Positions 8,712 through 24,001 are shown, counted from the stretch's first letter. The stretch: DNA of 32,364 nt from Actinomycetes bacterium (GCA_021803325.1 JAJZLP010000010.1:1-32364), one strand, 5' to 3'. The notes: a model not told the origin generated them from the letters alone. A program made the numbers and translations.

Positions 8712-9899
8712 CTACTTCAGGATCTTGGTGACGCGGCCCGAGCCGACCGTGCGCCCACCCTCGCGGATGGCGAAGAGCAGGCCCTCGTCCATGGCGATGG
8801 GCTTCTGCAGCTCCACGGTCATCTCGGTGTTGTCCCCAGGCATGACCATCTCCGTTCCCTCGGGGAGGGTGATGGAGCCGGTGACGTCGGTGGTCCGGAA
8901 GTAGAACTGCGGCCGGTAGTTGTTGAAGAACGGCTTGTGGCGGCCACCCTCCTCCTTCGTCAGCACGTAGACGTTGGCCTCGAAGTTGGTGTGCGGGGTG
9001 ATGGAGCCGGGCTTGGCCAGGACCTGGCCGCGCTCGACGTCCTCCTTCTTCGTGCCGCGGAGCAGGGCGCCGATGTTGTCTCCGGCACGTCCCTCGTCGA
9101 GGAGCTTGCGGAACATCTCGACGCCGGTCACCGTGGACTTCTGGGTGGTGCGCAGCCCGACGATCTCGACTTCCTCGCCCACCTTGACCTGGCCCTGCTC
9201 GACCTTGCCGGTGACCACAGTGCCACGGCCGGTGATGGACATGACGTCTTCGATGGGCATCAGGAACGGCTTGTCGATCGGGCGCTCCGGCTCGGGGATG
9301 TAGTCGTCGACCGCAGCCATGAGCTCCAGGATCTTCGGCGTCCATTCCGGGTCGCCCTCGAGCGCCTTCAGGGCGCTGACGCGCACCACCGGGATGTCGT
9401 CGCCGGGGAACTCGTAGGAGCTGAGCAGCTCCCGCACCTCGAGCTCGACCAGGTCGAGGAGCTCCTCGTCGTCGACCATGTCGGCCTTGTTCAGCGCCAC
9501 GACGATGTAGGGGACGCCGACCTGCCGGGCGAGCAGCACGTGCTCACGCGTCTGGGGCATCGGGCCGTCGGCGGCGGAGACCACCAGGATGGCGCCGTCC
9601 ACCTGGGCGGCACCGGTGATCATGTTCTTGATGTAGTCGGCGTGGCCCGGCATGTCCACGTGGGCGTAGTGCCGGTTGTCCGTTTCGTACTCGACGTGGG
9701 CGATCGAGATGGTGATGCCCCGCTGCTTCTCCTCCGGCGCCTTGTCGATCTGGTCGAACGGCGTGAAGGCGACGTTGGGGTTTGCCTCCGACAGGACCTT
9801 GGTGATGGCGGCGGTGAGCGTCGTCTTCCCATGGTCGATGTGGCCCATGGTGCCGATATTGACGTGGGGCTTTGTGCGCTCGAACTTCTGCTTGGCCAT
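8712..9899 (-). CDS. tuf: Elongation factor Tu
   Basis: A 395-residue EF-Tu, the GTPase that delivers aminoacyl-tRNA to the ribosome. The G motifs are G1 GHIDHGKT (19-26; most EF-Tu have Val where this has Ile), G2 RGITI (60-64), G3 DMPGH (82-86; Cys is more usual at 83) with the catalytic histidine H86, and G4 NKAD (137-140). The second domain contains [16 protein letters not shown], and the protein ends [14 protein letters not shown]. The ATG at 9899 gives the standard [17 protein letters not shown]. It follows fusA after 173 nt. No second tuf copy is seen in the window. Confidence 0.98.
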   Translation of the reverse strand: MAKQKFERTKPHVNIGTMGHIDHGKTTLTAAITKVLSEANPNVAFTPFDQIDKAPEEKQRGITISIAHVEYETDNRHYAHVDMPGHADYIKNMITGAAQVDGAILVVSAADGPMPQTREHVLLARQVGVPYIVVALNKADMVDDEELLDLVELEVRELLSSYEFPGDDIPVVRVSALKALEGDPEWTPKILELMAAVDDYIPEPERPIDKPFLMPIEDVMSITGRGTVVTGKVEQGQVKVGEEVEIVGLRTTQKSTVTGVEMFRKLLDEGRAGDNIGALLRGTKKEDVERGQVLAKPGSITPHTNFEANVYVLTKEEGGRHKPFFNNYRPQFYFRTTDVTGSITLPEGTEMVMPGDNTEMTVELQKPIAMDEGLLFAIREGGRTVGSGRVTKILK

Positions 9900-10072
9900 G
9901 GCGGTCGGTACGGCTCCTGGTCTCGGGCGGTCCCCCCGTCGGGCGACGCCTTAAATGTCTACGTGGTGATCGTGGTGTCGCGGTGTGGATCAGCAGTGGG
10001 CTCTGGCGACCGGTCCGGGTCGCTGTCACCCGCCAACGCGGACGCCGGGCATGCCGGCGCCCACGTCCCGGC
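9900..10072 (-). promoter_or_regulatory. fusA-tuf spacer, possible internal tuf promoter
   Basis: This 173-nt gap contains one AT-rich island in otherwise very GC-rich DNA (ttaaatgt at 9951-9958, about 50 bases upstream of tuf). A separate tuf promoter is common in bacteria, and the island is the best place for one. I cannot match a good -35 element with correct spacing, so this is only a weak candidate. Confidence 0.2.
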
Positions 10073-12166
10073 TCACTCGCCGCGGGCTCGGGCGATGATC
10101 TCCCGGGCGATCGAGTCGGGTACTTCGTGGTAGGCGCTGAACTGCATGCTGTAGTTCGCCCGGCCCTGCGTGCGTGAACGCAGGTCGGTAGCGTAGCCGA
10201 ACATGTCGGCGAGCGGGACAAGCGCCCGGATGACCTGGCTGCTGCCCCGCTGCTCCATCCCCTCGACCTTGCCCCGTCGGCTCGACAGGTCGCCGATGAC
10301 GTCGCCCATGTAGTCCTCGGGGGTGACGACCTCGACAGCCATGACCGGCTCGAGCAGGACCGGGCTGGCCGCGTGGGCGGCCTTCTTCACCGCCATCGAA
10401 CCGGCGATCTTGAACGCCATCTCCGAGGAGTCGACATCGTGGTACGAACCGAAGGTCAGGTTCACCCGGACGTCGACCATGGGGTAGCCGGCCAGGACCC
10501 CGTTGGTCAGGGCCTCCTGGATGCCGGCGTCGACCGCGGGGATGTACTCCTTGGGGATGACACCCCCGGTGATCTTGTCGACGAACTCGTAGCCGCCGCC
10601 CGGCCCGGTGGGCTCCAGGCTGATGACGACGTGGCCGTACTGGCCACGACCGCCGGTCTGGCGGATGTAGCGCTCCTCGATCTTCTCCACCGACTTGCGG
10701 ATCGTCTCGCGGTAGGCCACCTGTGGCTTGCCCACGTTGGCGTCGACGGAGAACTCGCGCAGCATGCGGTCGACGAGCACCTCCAGGTGGAGCTCGCCCA
10801 TCCCCGAGATGACCGTCTGCCCGGTCTCCTCGTCGCTGCGAACCCGGAACGTCGGGTCCTCTTCGGACAGGGCGAACAGCGCCTTCGACAGCTTGTCCTG
10901 GTCGGCCTTGGTCTTGGGCTCGACGGCCACGTGGATGACGGGCTCGGGGAATTCGAGCGCCTCGAGCACGACCGGGTTGCCGGGGTCGCACAGGGTGTCG
11001 CCGGTGGTGGTGTTCTTCAGGCCGACGGCGGCGACGATGTCGCCCGTGAAGATGGCGTCCTTGTCCTCGCGGTGGTTGGCGTGCATCTGCAGGATGCGCC
11101 CCACCCGCTCCTTGCGGTCCTTGGTGGAGTTCAGGACGGTGGAGCCCTTGGTGAGGGTGCCGGAGTAGACGCGGAGGTAGGTCAGCTTGCCGACGTAGGG
11201 GTCGGTCATGATCTTGAAGGCGAGCGCCGAGAACGGCTCAGTGTCGTCCTGCTTGCGCTCGGTGTTCTCGCCCTTGAGGGTGAGGCCCTCGGTGGGCGGC
11301 ACGTCGAGGGGGCTCGGCAGGAAGTCGACGACGGCGTCGAGCATCGGCTGCACGCCCTTGTTCTTGAAGGCGGAGCCGCACAGCACCGGGACGATCTCGC
11401 TGGCGATGGTGGCACGCCGGATCGCACCGCGCAGGTCCTCGGCGGTGATCTCCTCGTCGCCCAGGTACTTCTCCGTGATGGCGTCGTCGTAGTTGGAGAG
11501 GACGTCGACGAGCTGGTGGCGGGCGTCGGCGGCTTCGGTCGCCAGCGCCTCGGGCACCGGCTCCTCGCGCCACGTGTCACCCATGCCGTCGTCCCACACC
11601 AGTGCCTGCATGGCGAGCAGGTCGACGATGCCCTGGAACCCGCCCTCGGCCCCGATGGGGATCTGCACCACGGCGGGCGTGGCGTCCAGGCGGTCTCGGA
11701 TCATCTCGACCGTCCGGCCGAAGTCGGCGCCGATCCGGTCCATCTTGTTGACGAAGCAGATCCGGGGGACCTGGTACTTGTTCGCCTGGCGCCACACCGT
11801 CTCGGTCTGGGGCTCGACGCCGGCGACGGCGTCGAAGACGGCGACGGCGCCGTCGAGGACCCGGAGGGAGCGCTCGACCTCGACGGTGAAGTCGACGTGG
11901 CCGGGCGTGTCGATGATGTTGATCCAGCAGTCGCGCCACTTGCAGGTGGTGGCAGCCGAGGTGATGGTGATGCCGCGCTCCTGCTCCTGGACCATCCAGT
12001 CCATGGTGGCGGCACCCTCGTGGACCTCGCCGATCTTGTAGTTCTTGCCGGTGTAGTAGAGGATCCGCTCGGTCGTCGTGGTCTTGCCCGCGTCGATATG
12101 GGCCATGATCCCGATGTTGCGGGTCCTAGCCAGCGGGAACTCTCGGATGGGGCGTGCGTCGGCCAT
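10073..12166 (-). CDS. fusA: Elongation factor G
   Basis: A 697-residue EF-G, the GTPase driving translocation and, with RRF, ribosome recycling. The motifs are G1 AHIDAGKT (22-29), G2 [11 protein letters not shown] (64-74), G3 DTPGH (86-90) with catalytic H90, and G4 NKMD (140-143). Domain IV shows the typical [17 protein letters not shown] region, and domain V ends [23 protein letters not shown]. Length and architecture are those of canonical EF-G rather than the EF-G2 type. The ATG at 12166 has only a weak GAAGAG upstream. It lies 137 nt after rpsG in the classical str order. Confidence 0.98.
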   Translation of the reverse strand: MADARPIREFPLARTRNIGIMAHIDAGKTTTTERILYYTGKNYKIGEVHEGAATMDWMVQEQERGITITSAATTCKWRDCWINIIDTPGHVDFTVEVERSLRVLDGAVAVFDAVAGVEPQTETVWRQANKYQVPRICFVNKMDRIGADFGRTVEMIRDRLDATPAVVQIPIGAEGGFQGIVDLLAMQALVWDDGMGDTWREEPVPEALATEAADARHQLVDVLSNYDDAITEKYLGDEEITAEDLRGAIRRATIASEIVPVLCGSAFKNKGVQPMLDAVVDFLPSPLDVPPTEGLTLKGENTERKQDDTEPFSALAFKIMTDPYVGKLTYLRVYSGTLTKGSTVLNSTKDRKERVGRILQMHANHREDKDAIFTGDIVAAVGLKNTTTGDTLCDPGNPVVLEALEFPEPVIHVAVEPKTKADQDKLSKALFALSEEDPTFRVRSDEETGQTVISGMGELHLEVLVDRMLREFSVDANVGKPQVAYRETIRKSVEKIEERYIRQTGGRGQYGHVVISLEPTGPGGGYEFVDKITGGVIPKEYIPAVDAGIQEALTNGVLAGYPMVDVRVNLTFGSYHDVDSSEMAFKIAGSMAVKKAAHAASPVLLEPVMAVEVVTPEDYMGDVIGDLSSRRGKVEGMEQRGSSQVIRALVPLADMFGYATDLRSRTQGRANYSMQFSAYHEVPDSIAREIIARARGE

Positions 12167-12303
12167 GGTCGTGCTCTTCGGTCGTGTTCCGTCGTTGCGT
12201 ACGTGTCGTCGGGCCCGGTCCGGTCACCCTGCTCGCCGGCACCGGTCCTGGTGCGCTGCGCGCGGGTGCCGACGGCGAGCGCCGGGCTGCAGCCGCCGGG
12301 CTG

Positions 12304-12774
12304 TTACCAGCGGTAGTGGGCGAAGGCCCGGTTGGACTCGGCCATCTTGTGCAGGTCCTCGCGGCGCTTCACCGCGGCGCCGGTGCCGTTGGCGGCGTCC
12401 AGGATCTCCCCGGCCATGCGCTCGACCATCGTCTTCTCGCGACGCTGGCGGGCGTAGCTCACCAGCCACCGGATCGACAGCGTGGTCGCTCGGCGGGGAC
12501 GGACCTCGACGGGCACCTGGTAGGTGGCCCCACCGACTCGCCGGCTGCGGACCTCGAGCTCGGGCCGGGTGTTCTCCACGGCCTTCTTCAGCGTCGACAC
12601 CGGGTCGGCGCCGCTGCGCTCACGCACCAGCTCCAGGGCCTGGTAGACGATGCGCTCCGCCAGGGTGCGCTTGCCGCGCGACAGCACCTTGTTCACGAAC
12701 TGCGTGACCAGCACCGACCGGTAGACCGGATCGGGGACGAGCTCGCGTCGGGGGGCAGGACCGTTGCGGGGCAA
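12304..12774 (-). CDS. rpsG: 30S ribosomal protein S7
   Basis: A 156-residue S7 of normal length, the primary assembly protein of the 30S head; in E. coli it is also the translational repressor of the str operon. Landmarks are [41 protein letters not shown] and the C-terminal NRAFAHYRW. The start appears to be TTG at 12774-12772 (TTGCCCCGC), because AAGGAG lies exactly seven bases upstream and the protein then begins [10 protein letters not shown] as in relatives. No ATG or GTG is available nearby. One base separates it from the rpsL stop. Confidence 0.96.
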   Translation of the reverse strand: MPRNGPAPRRELVPDPVYRSVLVTQFVNKVLSRGKRTLAERIVYQALELVRERSGADPVSTLKKAVENTRPELEVRSRRVGGATYQVPVEVRPRRATTLSIRWLVSYARQRREKTMVERMAGEILDAANGTGAAVKRREDLHKMAESNRAFAHYRW

Positions 12775-12775
12775 C

Positions 12776-13147
<372 letters not shown>

Positions 13148-13245
13148 GCGTGACCTCTGGTCGATCGACTGGGGACTGCACACCGAGGGCGGGAACGCTC
13201 CCGGCACCGGGGACGCGCACAAGCGCGTCGAACCACAGCGGGTCC

Positions 13246-13274
13246 ATGCTAGTAGCAGCGGCCCTGCCGCACAA
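13246..13274 (-). promoter_or_regulatory. Candidate promoter of the str genes (rpsL-rpsG-fusA-tuf)
   Basis: On the minus strand TTGTGC (13269-13274) and TAGCAT (13246-13251) are separated by 17 bases. The -10 matches TATAAT at four of six positions, the -35 at three of six. Transcription would begin near 13239, giving a leader of about 90 nt before rpsL. The rpoC downstream hairpin lies just upstream of it. Confidence 0.4.
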
Positions 13275-13349
13275 ACGCCGTGGTCAGGGAGAGCGCTTCC
13301 GCCACCGGCCGGTGCCCGGTGGCCAGCGCCCCGGCCGCCTGCCGGGCAC

Positions 13350-13375
13350 CCGGCCCGGGCTTGCGCCCGGGCCGG
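13350..13375 (-). terminator. GC-rich hairpin after rpoC
   Basis: A perfect 11-bp inverted repeat (13350-13360 with 13365-13375) encloses a four-base loop that reads GCAA in the RNA, a GNRA-type tetraloop. It begins 25 bases past the rpoC stop codon. There is no U-tract. It probably marks the end of the rpoBC transcript, by intrinsic or Rho-assisted termination, or protects the 3' end. Confidence 0.5.
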
Positions 13376-13399
13376 TCCGGCGGTCGTGGGACCGGGCGC

Positions 13400-17514
<4,115 letters not shown>

Positions 17515-17515
<1 letters not shown>

Positions 17516-20500
17516 TACAGGCTCCTCTCCGCAGCGCGGCGCTCGTCTTCCTCGTCCGACCCACGCTCGGGCCGGCTGATGTCGATGCCCAGCTCCTCCG
17601 CGGTGCGGAAGACGTCCTCGTCGAGCTCGCGCATCTCGATCTCCTCCCCGGTGGTCGACAGCACCTCGACATCGAGGCACAGCGACTGCATCTCCTTGAT
17701 GAGCACCTTGAAGCTCTCGGGGATGCCCGGCTCGGGGATGTTCTCGCCCTTCACGATGGCCTCGTACACCTTGACGCGACCCAGCACGTCGTCAGACTTG
17801 ATGGTCAGCAGCTCCTGCAGGGCGTAGGCGGCGCCGTAGGCCTCGAGGGCCCACACCTCCATCTCCCCGAACCGCTGCCCACCGAACTGGGCCTTCCCAC
17901 CCAGCGGCTGCTGGGTGATCATCGAGTACGGGCCCGTGGACCGGGCGTGGATCTTGTCGTCGACCAGGTGGGCGAGCTTCAGGATGTAGACGTAGCCCAC
18001 CGAGATCGGGTTGTCGTACGCCTCTCCGGTCCGCCCGTTGTACAGCGTGGCCTTGCCGTCCAAGCCGATGAGCCGGCTGCCGTCGGCAGAGTCGGGATTG
18101 AGGGTGCCGAACACCTGTTGGATGGTGGGGTGCCGGCCGGCGTTCGCCTCCTCGTCCCAGTGGGCGCCGTCGAACGCCGGCGTGGCGATCCACATGGCGG
18201 GGTCGGTGCGCGGCCGGGTCTTGGTCTCCGTGCCGCGCAGCGGCGGGTTGTGGGTGGCCTGCCCTTCCCAGCCCCAGCGCGCCGCGTAGCCGAGGTGCGA
18301 CTCGAGCACCTGGCCGACGTTCATCCGGCTGGGCACGCCCAGGGGGTTCAAGATGATGTCGACCGGCGTGCCGTCGGACAGGAAGGGCATGTCCTCGACC
18401 GGCAGGATCTTGGAGATGACGCCCTTGTTGCCGTGCCGGCCGGCCAGCTTGTCGCCCTCGGAGATCTTGCGCTTCTGGGCGACGTAGACCCGCACCAACT
18501 GGTTGACGCCCGGTGGCAGCTCGTGGGAGTCCTCCCGCGAGAACACCCGGACGTCGATGACCTTGCCGGACTCGCCGTGGGGCACCTTGAGCGACGTGTC
18601 GCGCACCTCGCGGGCCTTTTCGCCGAAGATCGCCCGCAGCAACCGCTCCTCGGGGGTCTGCTCGGTCTCCCCCTTGGGGGTCACCTTGCCCACCAGCACG
18701 TCCCCGGCCTCGACCTCGGCGCCGACGCGGATGATGCCGCGCTCGTCCAGGTCGGCCAGGATCTCCTCGGAGAGGTTGGGGATGTCCCGGGTGATCTCCT
18801 CGGCGCCCAGCTTGGTGTCGCGGGCGTCGACCTCGTGCTCCTCGATGTGGATGGACGTCAGGACGTCGTCGCGCACCAGGCGCTCGGACAGGATGATGGC
18901 GTCCTCGAAGTTGTACCCCTCCCAGGGCATGAAGGCCACCAGCAGGTTCTTGCCCAGGGCGAGCTCCCCCTGGTGGGTGGCGGGACCGTCGGCCAGGATG
19001 GTGCCGGTCACGACCGCCTGTCCCTCGTCCACCAGCACCTTCTGGTTGATCGAGGTGTTCTGGTTGGAGCGGCGGAACTTGGCCAGCCGGTAGGTGCGCC
19101 GCCCCAGCTCCACGCCGATGCGGTCTCGCTGCGCGGGCTCGTACTCCACGATCACGTGGTCGCCCGACACCTCGACCACCCGGCCGGTGCCCTCGGACAG
19201 CAGGACGTCGCCGGCGTCCTGGGCGGCACGCGCCTCGACGCCGGTGCCGATGTACGGCGCCTCGGGCACGACGAGGGGCACTGCCTGCTTCTGCATGTTG
19301 GCGCCCATCAGGGCACGGTTGGCGTCGTCGTGCTCGACGAAGGGGATGAGCGCGGTCGACACCGACACGATCTGGTTGGTGGACACGTCCATCAGGTCGA
19401 CCTCGGTCGGGGGCACGAAGTCGAGCTCGCTGGTGGTGCCGTAGGAGGTGGCGGTCGCCCCCACCCGCACCCCGGCGCCCTGCGGCCCACGGCGCACGAG
19501 CACGCGCTCGTCGATGAAGCGACCCTCGCCGTCCAACTTGGCGTTGGCCTGGGCGATGACGTGCTCCTCCTCCTCGTCAGCGGCGAGGTAGTCGATCTCG
19601 TCGGTCACCCGACCGTCGGTGACCTTGCGGTAGGGCGTCTCGATGAAGCCGTACTCGTTGACGCGGGCGTAGGTGGCCAACGCCCCGATGAGGCCGATGT
19701 TCGGTCCTTCGGGCGTCTCGATGGGGCACATCCGGCCGTAGTGCGAGCTGTGGACGTCCCGGACCTCGAACCCGGCCCGCTCGCGCGAGAGGCCGCCGGG
19801 GCCGAGCGCGGAGAGCCGCCGCTTGTGGGCCAGGCCCGACAGGGGGTTGTTCTGGTCCATGAACTGGCTGAGCTGGCTGGTGCCGAAGAATTCCTTGATG
19901 GCGGCGACCACGGGGCGGATGTTGATCAGGGTCTGCGGCGTGATGGCCTCGACGTCCTGGGTGGTCATGCGCTCGCGCACCACCCGCTCCATGCGGGACA
20001 AGCCGACGCGCACCTGGTTTTGGATCAGCTCGCCGACCGACCGGATGCGCCGGTTGGCGAAGTGGTCCTGGTCGTCGATGCGGTACCCGGACTCGCCGTC
20101 GGCCAGGTGCAGCATGTAGGTGGCTGTGGCCAGGATCTCCGACGGGCTGAGGACTCCCTGGTCGGGGGCGGGTCGCTCCAGGTCGATGGCGAGCACGTCC
20201 GAGATCCGCTCGATCTCCGGGCCGAGCTTGCGCCGCAGCTTGTACCGGCCGACCCGGGTGAGGTCGTAGCGCTTGGGGTTGAAGAAGGCGTTGTCGAAGT
20301 AGGCGCGTGCCGCGTCGGCCGACAGCGGCTCGCCCGGGCGTGCCCGCTTGTAGATCTCCAGGAGGGCCTCTTCGCGCGAGGGGGCAAGCTCACGCTCCTT
20401 CTCCCACTGCCCCTCCAAGAAGTCGAAGTGGCGGACGAACCGCTCCAGGAACGCCTCGTCCTCGTACCCGAGCGCCCGCAGCAGCACGAACAGCGACAGC

Positions 20501-21075
20501 CGGCGCTTGCGGGCCACGCGGGCCCCGGCCGTGACGTCGCGAGACGGCTTCGCCTCCACGTCGAACTCGACCCACTCGCCGCGGTACGGGTGGATGGTGC
20601 CGGTCACGATGGTCTTCGCATCGCGGCCGGGCTGGAAGATCACGCCGGGCGAGCGGACCAGCTGGCTCACCACCACGCGCTCGGTCCCGTTGATGATGAA
20701 GGTGCCCTTGTCCGTCATCATCGGGAAGTCCCCCATGAAGACGGTCTGCTCCTTGATCTCGCCCGTGCTCGCGTTCATGAACCGCGCCCGGACGAAGACC
20801 GGGGCGGCAAAGGTCATGTCCTTCTCTTTGCACTCCTCCACCGTGAACTTGGGCGGCGGGCGCAGGTCGGGGTCAGCCGCGTCGAACTCCAGCTCCAGGC
20901 TGAGCTGGCCGGTGAAGTCCTCGATCGGGCTGATGTCGGCGAATGCACCGGCCAACCCCCGGTCCAAGAACCACTGGAACGAATCGCGCTGGATGGCGAT
21001 CAGGTCGGGCAGCGGCAGGACCTCGTCGAGGTTCGCGAAGGAGAAACGATCCGGGCTCTTTGACCGTGCAGGCAA
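17515..21075 (-). CDS. rpoB: RNA polymerase subunit beta
   Basis: A 1186-residue beta subunit close to mycobacterial RpoB. The rifampicin pocket begins [18 protein letters not shown] and continues through [14 protein letters not shown]407, H417 and S422, equivalent to M. tuberculosis D435, H445 and S450, are wild type, so a rifampicin-sensitive enzyme is expected; A416 replaces the Thr found in M. tuberculosis. The C-terminal half has [20 protein letters not shown] and [22 protein letters not shown]. The start is TTG at 21075-21073 with GGAGGAG seven bases upstream ([18 protein letters not shown]). It overlaps rpoC by one base and has a long leader. Confidence 0.97.
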
Positions 21076-21113
21076 CGGCCTACTCCTCCCAGGTTCAGGA
21101 ACGGGTGGTGGAC

Positions 21114-21185
21114 GACGCGATGATGTGGTGCGACGCGATGCGGTGGGGTGACGTCATGCGGTGGTGCGACGTCATGGAGCGGTGT
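21114..21185. repeat. Four imperfect 18-bp tandem repeats in the rpoB leader
   Basis: Units at 21114-21131, 21132-21149, 21150-21167 and 21168-21185 share the pattern gacgydatgnnrtggkgy; examples are gacgcgatgcggtggggt and gacgtcatgcggtggtgc. The third junction includes the perfect palindrome tgacgtca (21149-21156). The array begins 38 bases upstream of the rpoB start codon, within the presumed untranslated leader, and is followed on the upstream side by the palindrome gaggcgcctc (21186-21195). Function is unknown; it could bind a protein or fold in the mRNA. Confidence 0.85.
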
Positions 21186-21492
21186 GAGGCGCCTCCGGCA
21201 CCATGCGCGGGGAGGACATTCCGACAGGACGGGCGCACCGACCAGCCGGCGGGGTGCGACTGCCGCACCGGAACGATCCCCGGACTGCGGCCCGGGGGAC
21301 GAGACGACGGCCATGCTCGCTCGGGCCCATCCGGTGGGACCGCCCGACGGGCGGCGACCGGAGCGCAAGACGACACGAAGCGTGCACCCGCGACGAACCG
21401 CCGGTTCGAACCGGAGGGACACGGAGGCGCGACAGGACGCGACATTCAGCTGATGGAAAGATCGGCGCGACGACGGGGCACGGCAACCGTAA

Positions 21493-21521
21493 ATCATACG
21501 CGGTCGATCCCGCGGGTGCAA
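21493..21521 (-). promoter_or_regulatory. Candidate rpoBC promoter
   Basis: On the minus strand TTGCAC (21516-21521) and TATGAT (21493-21498) are separated by exactly 17 bases. The -10 matches the consensus at five of six positions and sits in the only AT-rich patch of the gap. Initiation near 21486 would give a leader of about 410 nt. Of the promoters I looked for, this is the most convincing one. Confidence 0.5.
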
Positions 21522-21620
21522 CCCCGGCGAACCACAGCCAGGGTACGAAGCACCGGAGCCGCAGTCAAGCAATTCCCCGAGCGGGCACCGACACAGCTGG
21601 TCGGGCCGGTCCGGACCGCC

Positions 21621-21650
21621 GCTGGGCCCGGGATCCCTCCCGGGCCCAGC
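21621..21650 (-). terminator. Terminator-like hairpin after rplL
   Basis: A perfect 13-bp inverted repeat (21621-21633 with 21638-21650) with a four-base loop begins eight bases after the rplL stop codon. There is no U-tract, as is common in high-GC actinobacteria. It probably ends or attenuates the rplJL transcript before rpoB. Confidence 0.55.
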
Positions 21651-21658
21651 CGCCCCGG

Positions 21659-22045
21659 CTACTTGATCTCGACGGTGGCGCCGGCCTCTTCGAGCTGGGC
21701 CTTGGCCTTGTCGGCATCGTCCTTGGACACTCGCTCCAGCACCGGCTTCGGGGCGCTGTCGACCAGGTCCTTGGCTTCTTTCAGACCCAGGCTCGTCAGG
21801 GCCCGGACTTCCTTGATGACCTGGATCTTCTTGTCACCGGCAGCCGTCAGGACGACGTCGAACTCGGACTTCTCCTCCTCGCCGCCGCCAGCCGCCTCGC
21901 CGCCGGCTGCCGGGGCTGCGGCCACGGCCACAGGAGCCGCCGCCGTCACGCCGAAGCGCTCCTCGAAGTCCTTGAGCAGCTCGGACAGCTCGAGGACGGA
22001 CAGCGATGCGATGCCGTCGAGAATCTCTTCCTTGGTCAGTGCCAT
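21659..22045 (-). CDS. rplL: 50S ribosomal protein L7/L12
   Basis: A 128-residue stalk protein of normal length; dimers of it recruit EF-Tu, EF-G, IF2 and RF3. The N-terminal dimerisation domain ([20 protein letters not shown]) is followed by an Ala/Gly-rich hinge near residues 38-56. The C-terminal factor-binding domain begins [20 protein letters not shown] and contains [26 protein letters not shown] lies ten bases upstream of the ATG at 22045. It is followed by a strong hairpin and then rpoB. Confidence 0.98.
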   Translation of the reverse strand: MALTKEEILDGIASLSVLELSELLKDFEERFGVTAAAPVAVAAAPAAGGEAAGGGEEEKSEFDVVLTAAGDKKIQVIKEVRALTSLGLKEAKDLVDSAPKPVLERVSKDDADKAKAQLEEAGATVEIK

Positions 22046-22172
22046 GGTGCTCGTGCTCCTTCTTCCTTCTGGGGAGATCGGTGGTGCTGTTGGGTTCGGT
22101 CGGGTTCGGTGCGGGCCTCGCCAGCGACCGGCGGTACCGGCACCGGCTGGCAGGGGATCGGTGGCGCCAGGA

Positions 22173-22961
22173 TCAGCCGGCGTCCCCGTCGGCGGGCTCG
22201 GTGCGCGTGTCGGCATCGGCCGTGACGTCGGCCTCGGACGCGGTGCCGGCCTCGGCGGTGACGTCGGCAGGAGCCGTGGGGGTGTCGGCGTCAGCCTCGG
22301 CGGTGGAGCCGACCTCGTCCGGGGCACCCGGACCAGGTGCGCCGGCTGGCTCCGCTCCGGAGTCGGCTCCGAGGACCACGGCGGTTCCATCGGCGCTCTC
22401 GGCCGGGGAGTCGTCGGCGCCCGCGGCGAGGACGGCACCGTCGCTGGCCTGGTCGATCAGTGCCTTCAGGCCGTAGGCCAGGTTGCGAGGCAGTGCCTGC
22501 AACAGACCCGCCATCTGGCGCATCGGGGCGGCAAAGGCACCGGCGACCCGGGCCAGCAGGACGTCGCGCGTTGGCAGGTCGGCCAGCGCGGCGAGCTGGG
22601 TGGCCGACAGCGGGCCGGTCGGCAGCATGCCGCCCTTTAGCACCAGTGCCGGGTTGGTCCGGGCGAAGTCCCGCAGCGCCTTGGCAACGGCGCTCACGTC
22701 GCCGGACACGAAGGCGATGGCGGTCGGGCCGGTCAGGAGGTCCCGCATCGGCTCGTGGTCACTGCCGGTCACGGCCAGCTTGACCAGGGTGTTCTTGTAG
22801 ACCTTGTAGTCGCCACCCACCGCGGCCAAGGACCTGCGCAGGGCGGCTAGATCGGCGACGGTGAGGCCACGGTACTCGGTGAGGATGGCGGCATCGGCCG
22901 AGCCGAGCCGGCCACGTACCTCCTCGACGACCGCCACCTTCTCCGGCCTGGGGTTGTCCAC
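22173..22961 (-). CDS. rplJ: 50S ribosomal protein L10 with long C-terminal tail
   Basis: L10 anchors L7/L12 dimers to the 50S and, in E. coli, represses rplJL translation by binding the leader. Residues 1-171 contain the usual L10: [33 protein letters not shown], and the helix that carries L7/L12 near 155-170. Residues 172-262 are an Ala/Asp/Thr/Glu-rich tail ending EPADGDAG, so the protein is about 90 residues longer than usual. The GTG at 22961 yields [24 protein letters not shown] is only four bases upstream, closer than ideal. A 127-nt gap separates it from rplL. Confidence 0.94.
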   Translation of the reverse strand: MDNPRPEKVAVVEEVRGRLGSADAAILTEYRGLTVADLAALRRSLAAVGGDYKVYKNTLVKLAVTGSDHEPMRDLLTGPTAIAFVSGDVSAVAKALRDFARTNPALVLKGGMLPTGPLSATQLAALADLPTRDVLLARVAGAFAAPMRQMAGLLQALPRNLAYGLKALIDQASDGAVLAAGADDSPAESADGTAVVLGADSGAEPAGAPGPGAPDEVGSTAEADADTPTAPADVTAEAGTASEADVTADADTRTEPADGDAG

Positions 22962-23232
22962 GGGTCCTCCACTCGCTGTCGGTGCGACTGCGCCCCGCTG
23001 CGCGGGTGCAGGTGCCGTCACCGCAGCCGGGAGCAGCAGGGCGAACCCTGCCCAGGACCGGTCGTCGGTCGTCCCCTCGTCTGGCCAGCCTGGCGGCGTC
23101 TTCGGACCGGGGGTTGCCCGGGCGACCAGATGTCTACGGCGACGGCGTCGTTCTCGTCGTGTTACCGGATCGTCCGGTGGCACCACGGATGTCGTGGCAC
23201 CACCGATGTGACCGGCTGATGCTAGCCGATCG
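22962..23232 (-). promoter_or_regulatory. Candidate L10 leader region upstream of rplJ
   Basis: The 271-nt space between rplA and rplJ has no ORF of merit. Its position is that of the L10 leader, the structured RNA bound by L10-L7/L12 in many bacteria. On the minus strand it contains CCGTAGACATCTGG and GGTCCGAAGACGCC, resembling the conserved leader segments I remember, and GCGGTGACGG nearer the gene. This assignment rests mainly on position; a covariance-model search would decide it. Confidence 0.4.
23177..23210. repeat. Tandem 17-bp repeat downstream of rplA
   Basis: Two adjacent units, gtggcaccacggatgtc (23177-23193) and gtggcaccaccgatgtg (23194-23210), match at 15 of 17 positions. They lie 23 bases after the rplA stop, at the upstream end of the rplA-rplJ spacer. 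Each unit contains the short palindrome ggtggcacc or part of it. Confidence 0.8.
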
Positions 23233-23949
23233 TCAGGCGGTGGCCGCCAGATCCTCGTCTTCGCGGGCCCTGGCCGGGTCGACGTGCACCCCGGGTCCCA
23301 TCGTCGATGCGATAGTGACCGACCGCAGGTACCGGCCCTTTGCGGCGGCAGGCTTGGCTCGGACCAGCTCCTCGACCACCGCGTGGAAGTTCTGCAGGAG
23401 CTGCTCGCGGGAGAACGAGGCCTTGCCGATGCGCACGTGGACGTTCCCGATCTTGTCGGTCCGGTACTCGACACGCCCGCCCTTGAACTCGCTGACGGCC
23501 CGACCCACATCGGTCGTGACGGTCCCCGTCTTCGGGTTCGGCATGAGACCCCGCGGCCCGAGCACCCGGCCGAGCTTGCCGACCTGGCCCATCAGGTCGG
23601 GCGTGGCGATGGCCACATCGAAGTCGAGGAACCCGCCCTCGACCCGAGCGACCAGATCGTCGGCTCCCACCTCGTCGGCCCCTGCCGCGCGTGCCTCGGC
23701 GGCGGCCTCGCCAGCCGCGAAGGCAACGACACGGGCGGTGCGCCCGGTCCCGGCCGGCAGGCTGAGGGTGCCGCGCACGATCTGGTCGGCCTTGCGCGGA
23801 TCGACGCCGAGCCGGACAGCCAGCTCGATCGTCTCGTCGAAGCCGGCAGCGGCGACGGCCTTGACCAGGTCGACGGCGTCACCCGGCTGGTACAGCGCCT
23901 GGCGGTCGAACCGCTCGAGCGACTGGCGGTACTTCTTACCCCTGGTCAC
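23233..23949 (-). CDS. rplA: 50S ribosomal protein L1
   Basis: A 238-residue L1, the mobile stalk protein at the E site and, in other bacteria, repressor of the L11 operon. Landmarks are the N-terminal [34 protein letters not shown] (the L1 signature), and the C-terminal [17 protein letters not shown]. The start is GTG at 23949 with GGAG five bases upstream. The last 12 residues ([11 protein letters not shown]) are a short acidic addition. It follows rplK after 52 nt. Confidence 0.97.
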   Translation of the reverse strand: MTRGKKYRQSLERFDRQALYQPGDAVDLVKAVAAAGFDETIELAVRLGVDPRKADQIVRGTLSLPAGTGRTARVVAFAAGEAAAEARAAGADEVGADDLVARVEGGFLDFDVAIATPDLMGQVGKLGRVLGPRGLMPNPKTGTVTTDVGRAVSEFKGGRVEYRTDKIGNVHVRIGKASFSREQLLQNFHAVVEELVRAKPAAAKGRYLRSVTIASTMGPGVHVDPARAREDEDLAATA

Positions 23950-24001
23950 GTTGCTCCTGTTCCTCTGGGTTGCGTGCGACGAGCCCGGCGACAGGCCGGC
24001 C

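Larger units (their letters stand above)
21076..21658 (-). other. 583-nt rplL-rpoB intergenic region
   Basis: No credible gene is present. In transcription order it contains the rplL terminator hairpin (21621-21650), a promoter candidate (21493-21521), about 300 nt without recognisable structure, the four 18-bp repeats (21114-21185), and the strong rpoB ribosome binding site. Expression of rpoBC therefore seems separable from rplJL. Confidence 0.7.

Noticed and set aside
21185-21490. Additional gene or RNA in the middle of the rplL-rpoB gap
   Set aside because: Open frames exist on both strands but have no start context or recognisable content, and I found no conserved RNA motif.
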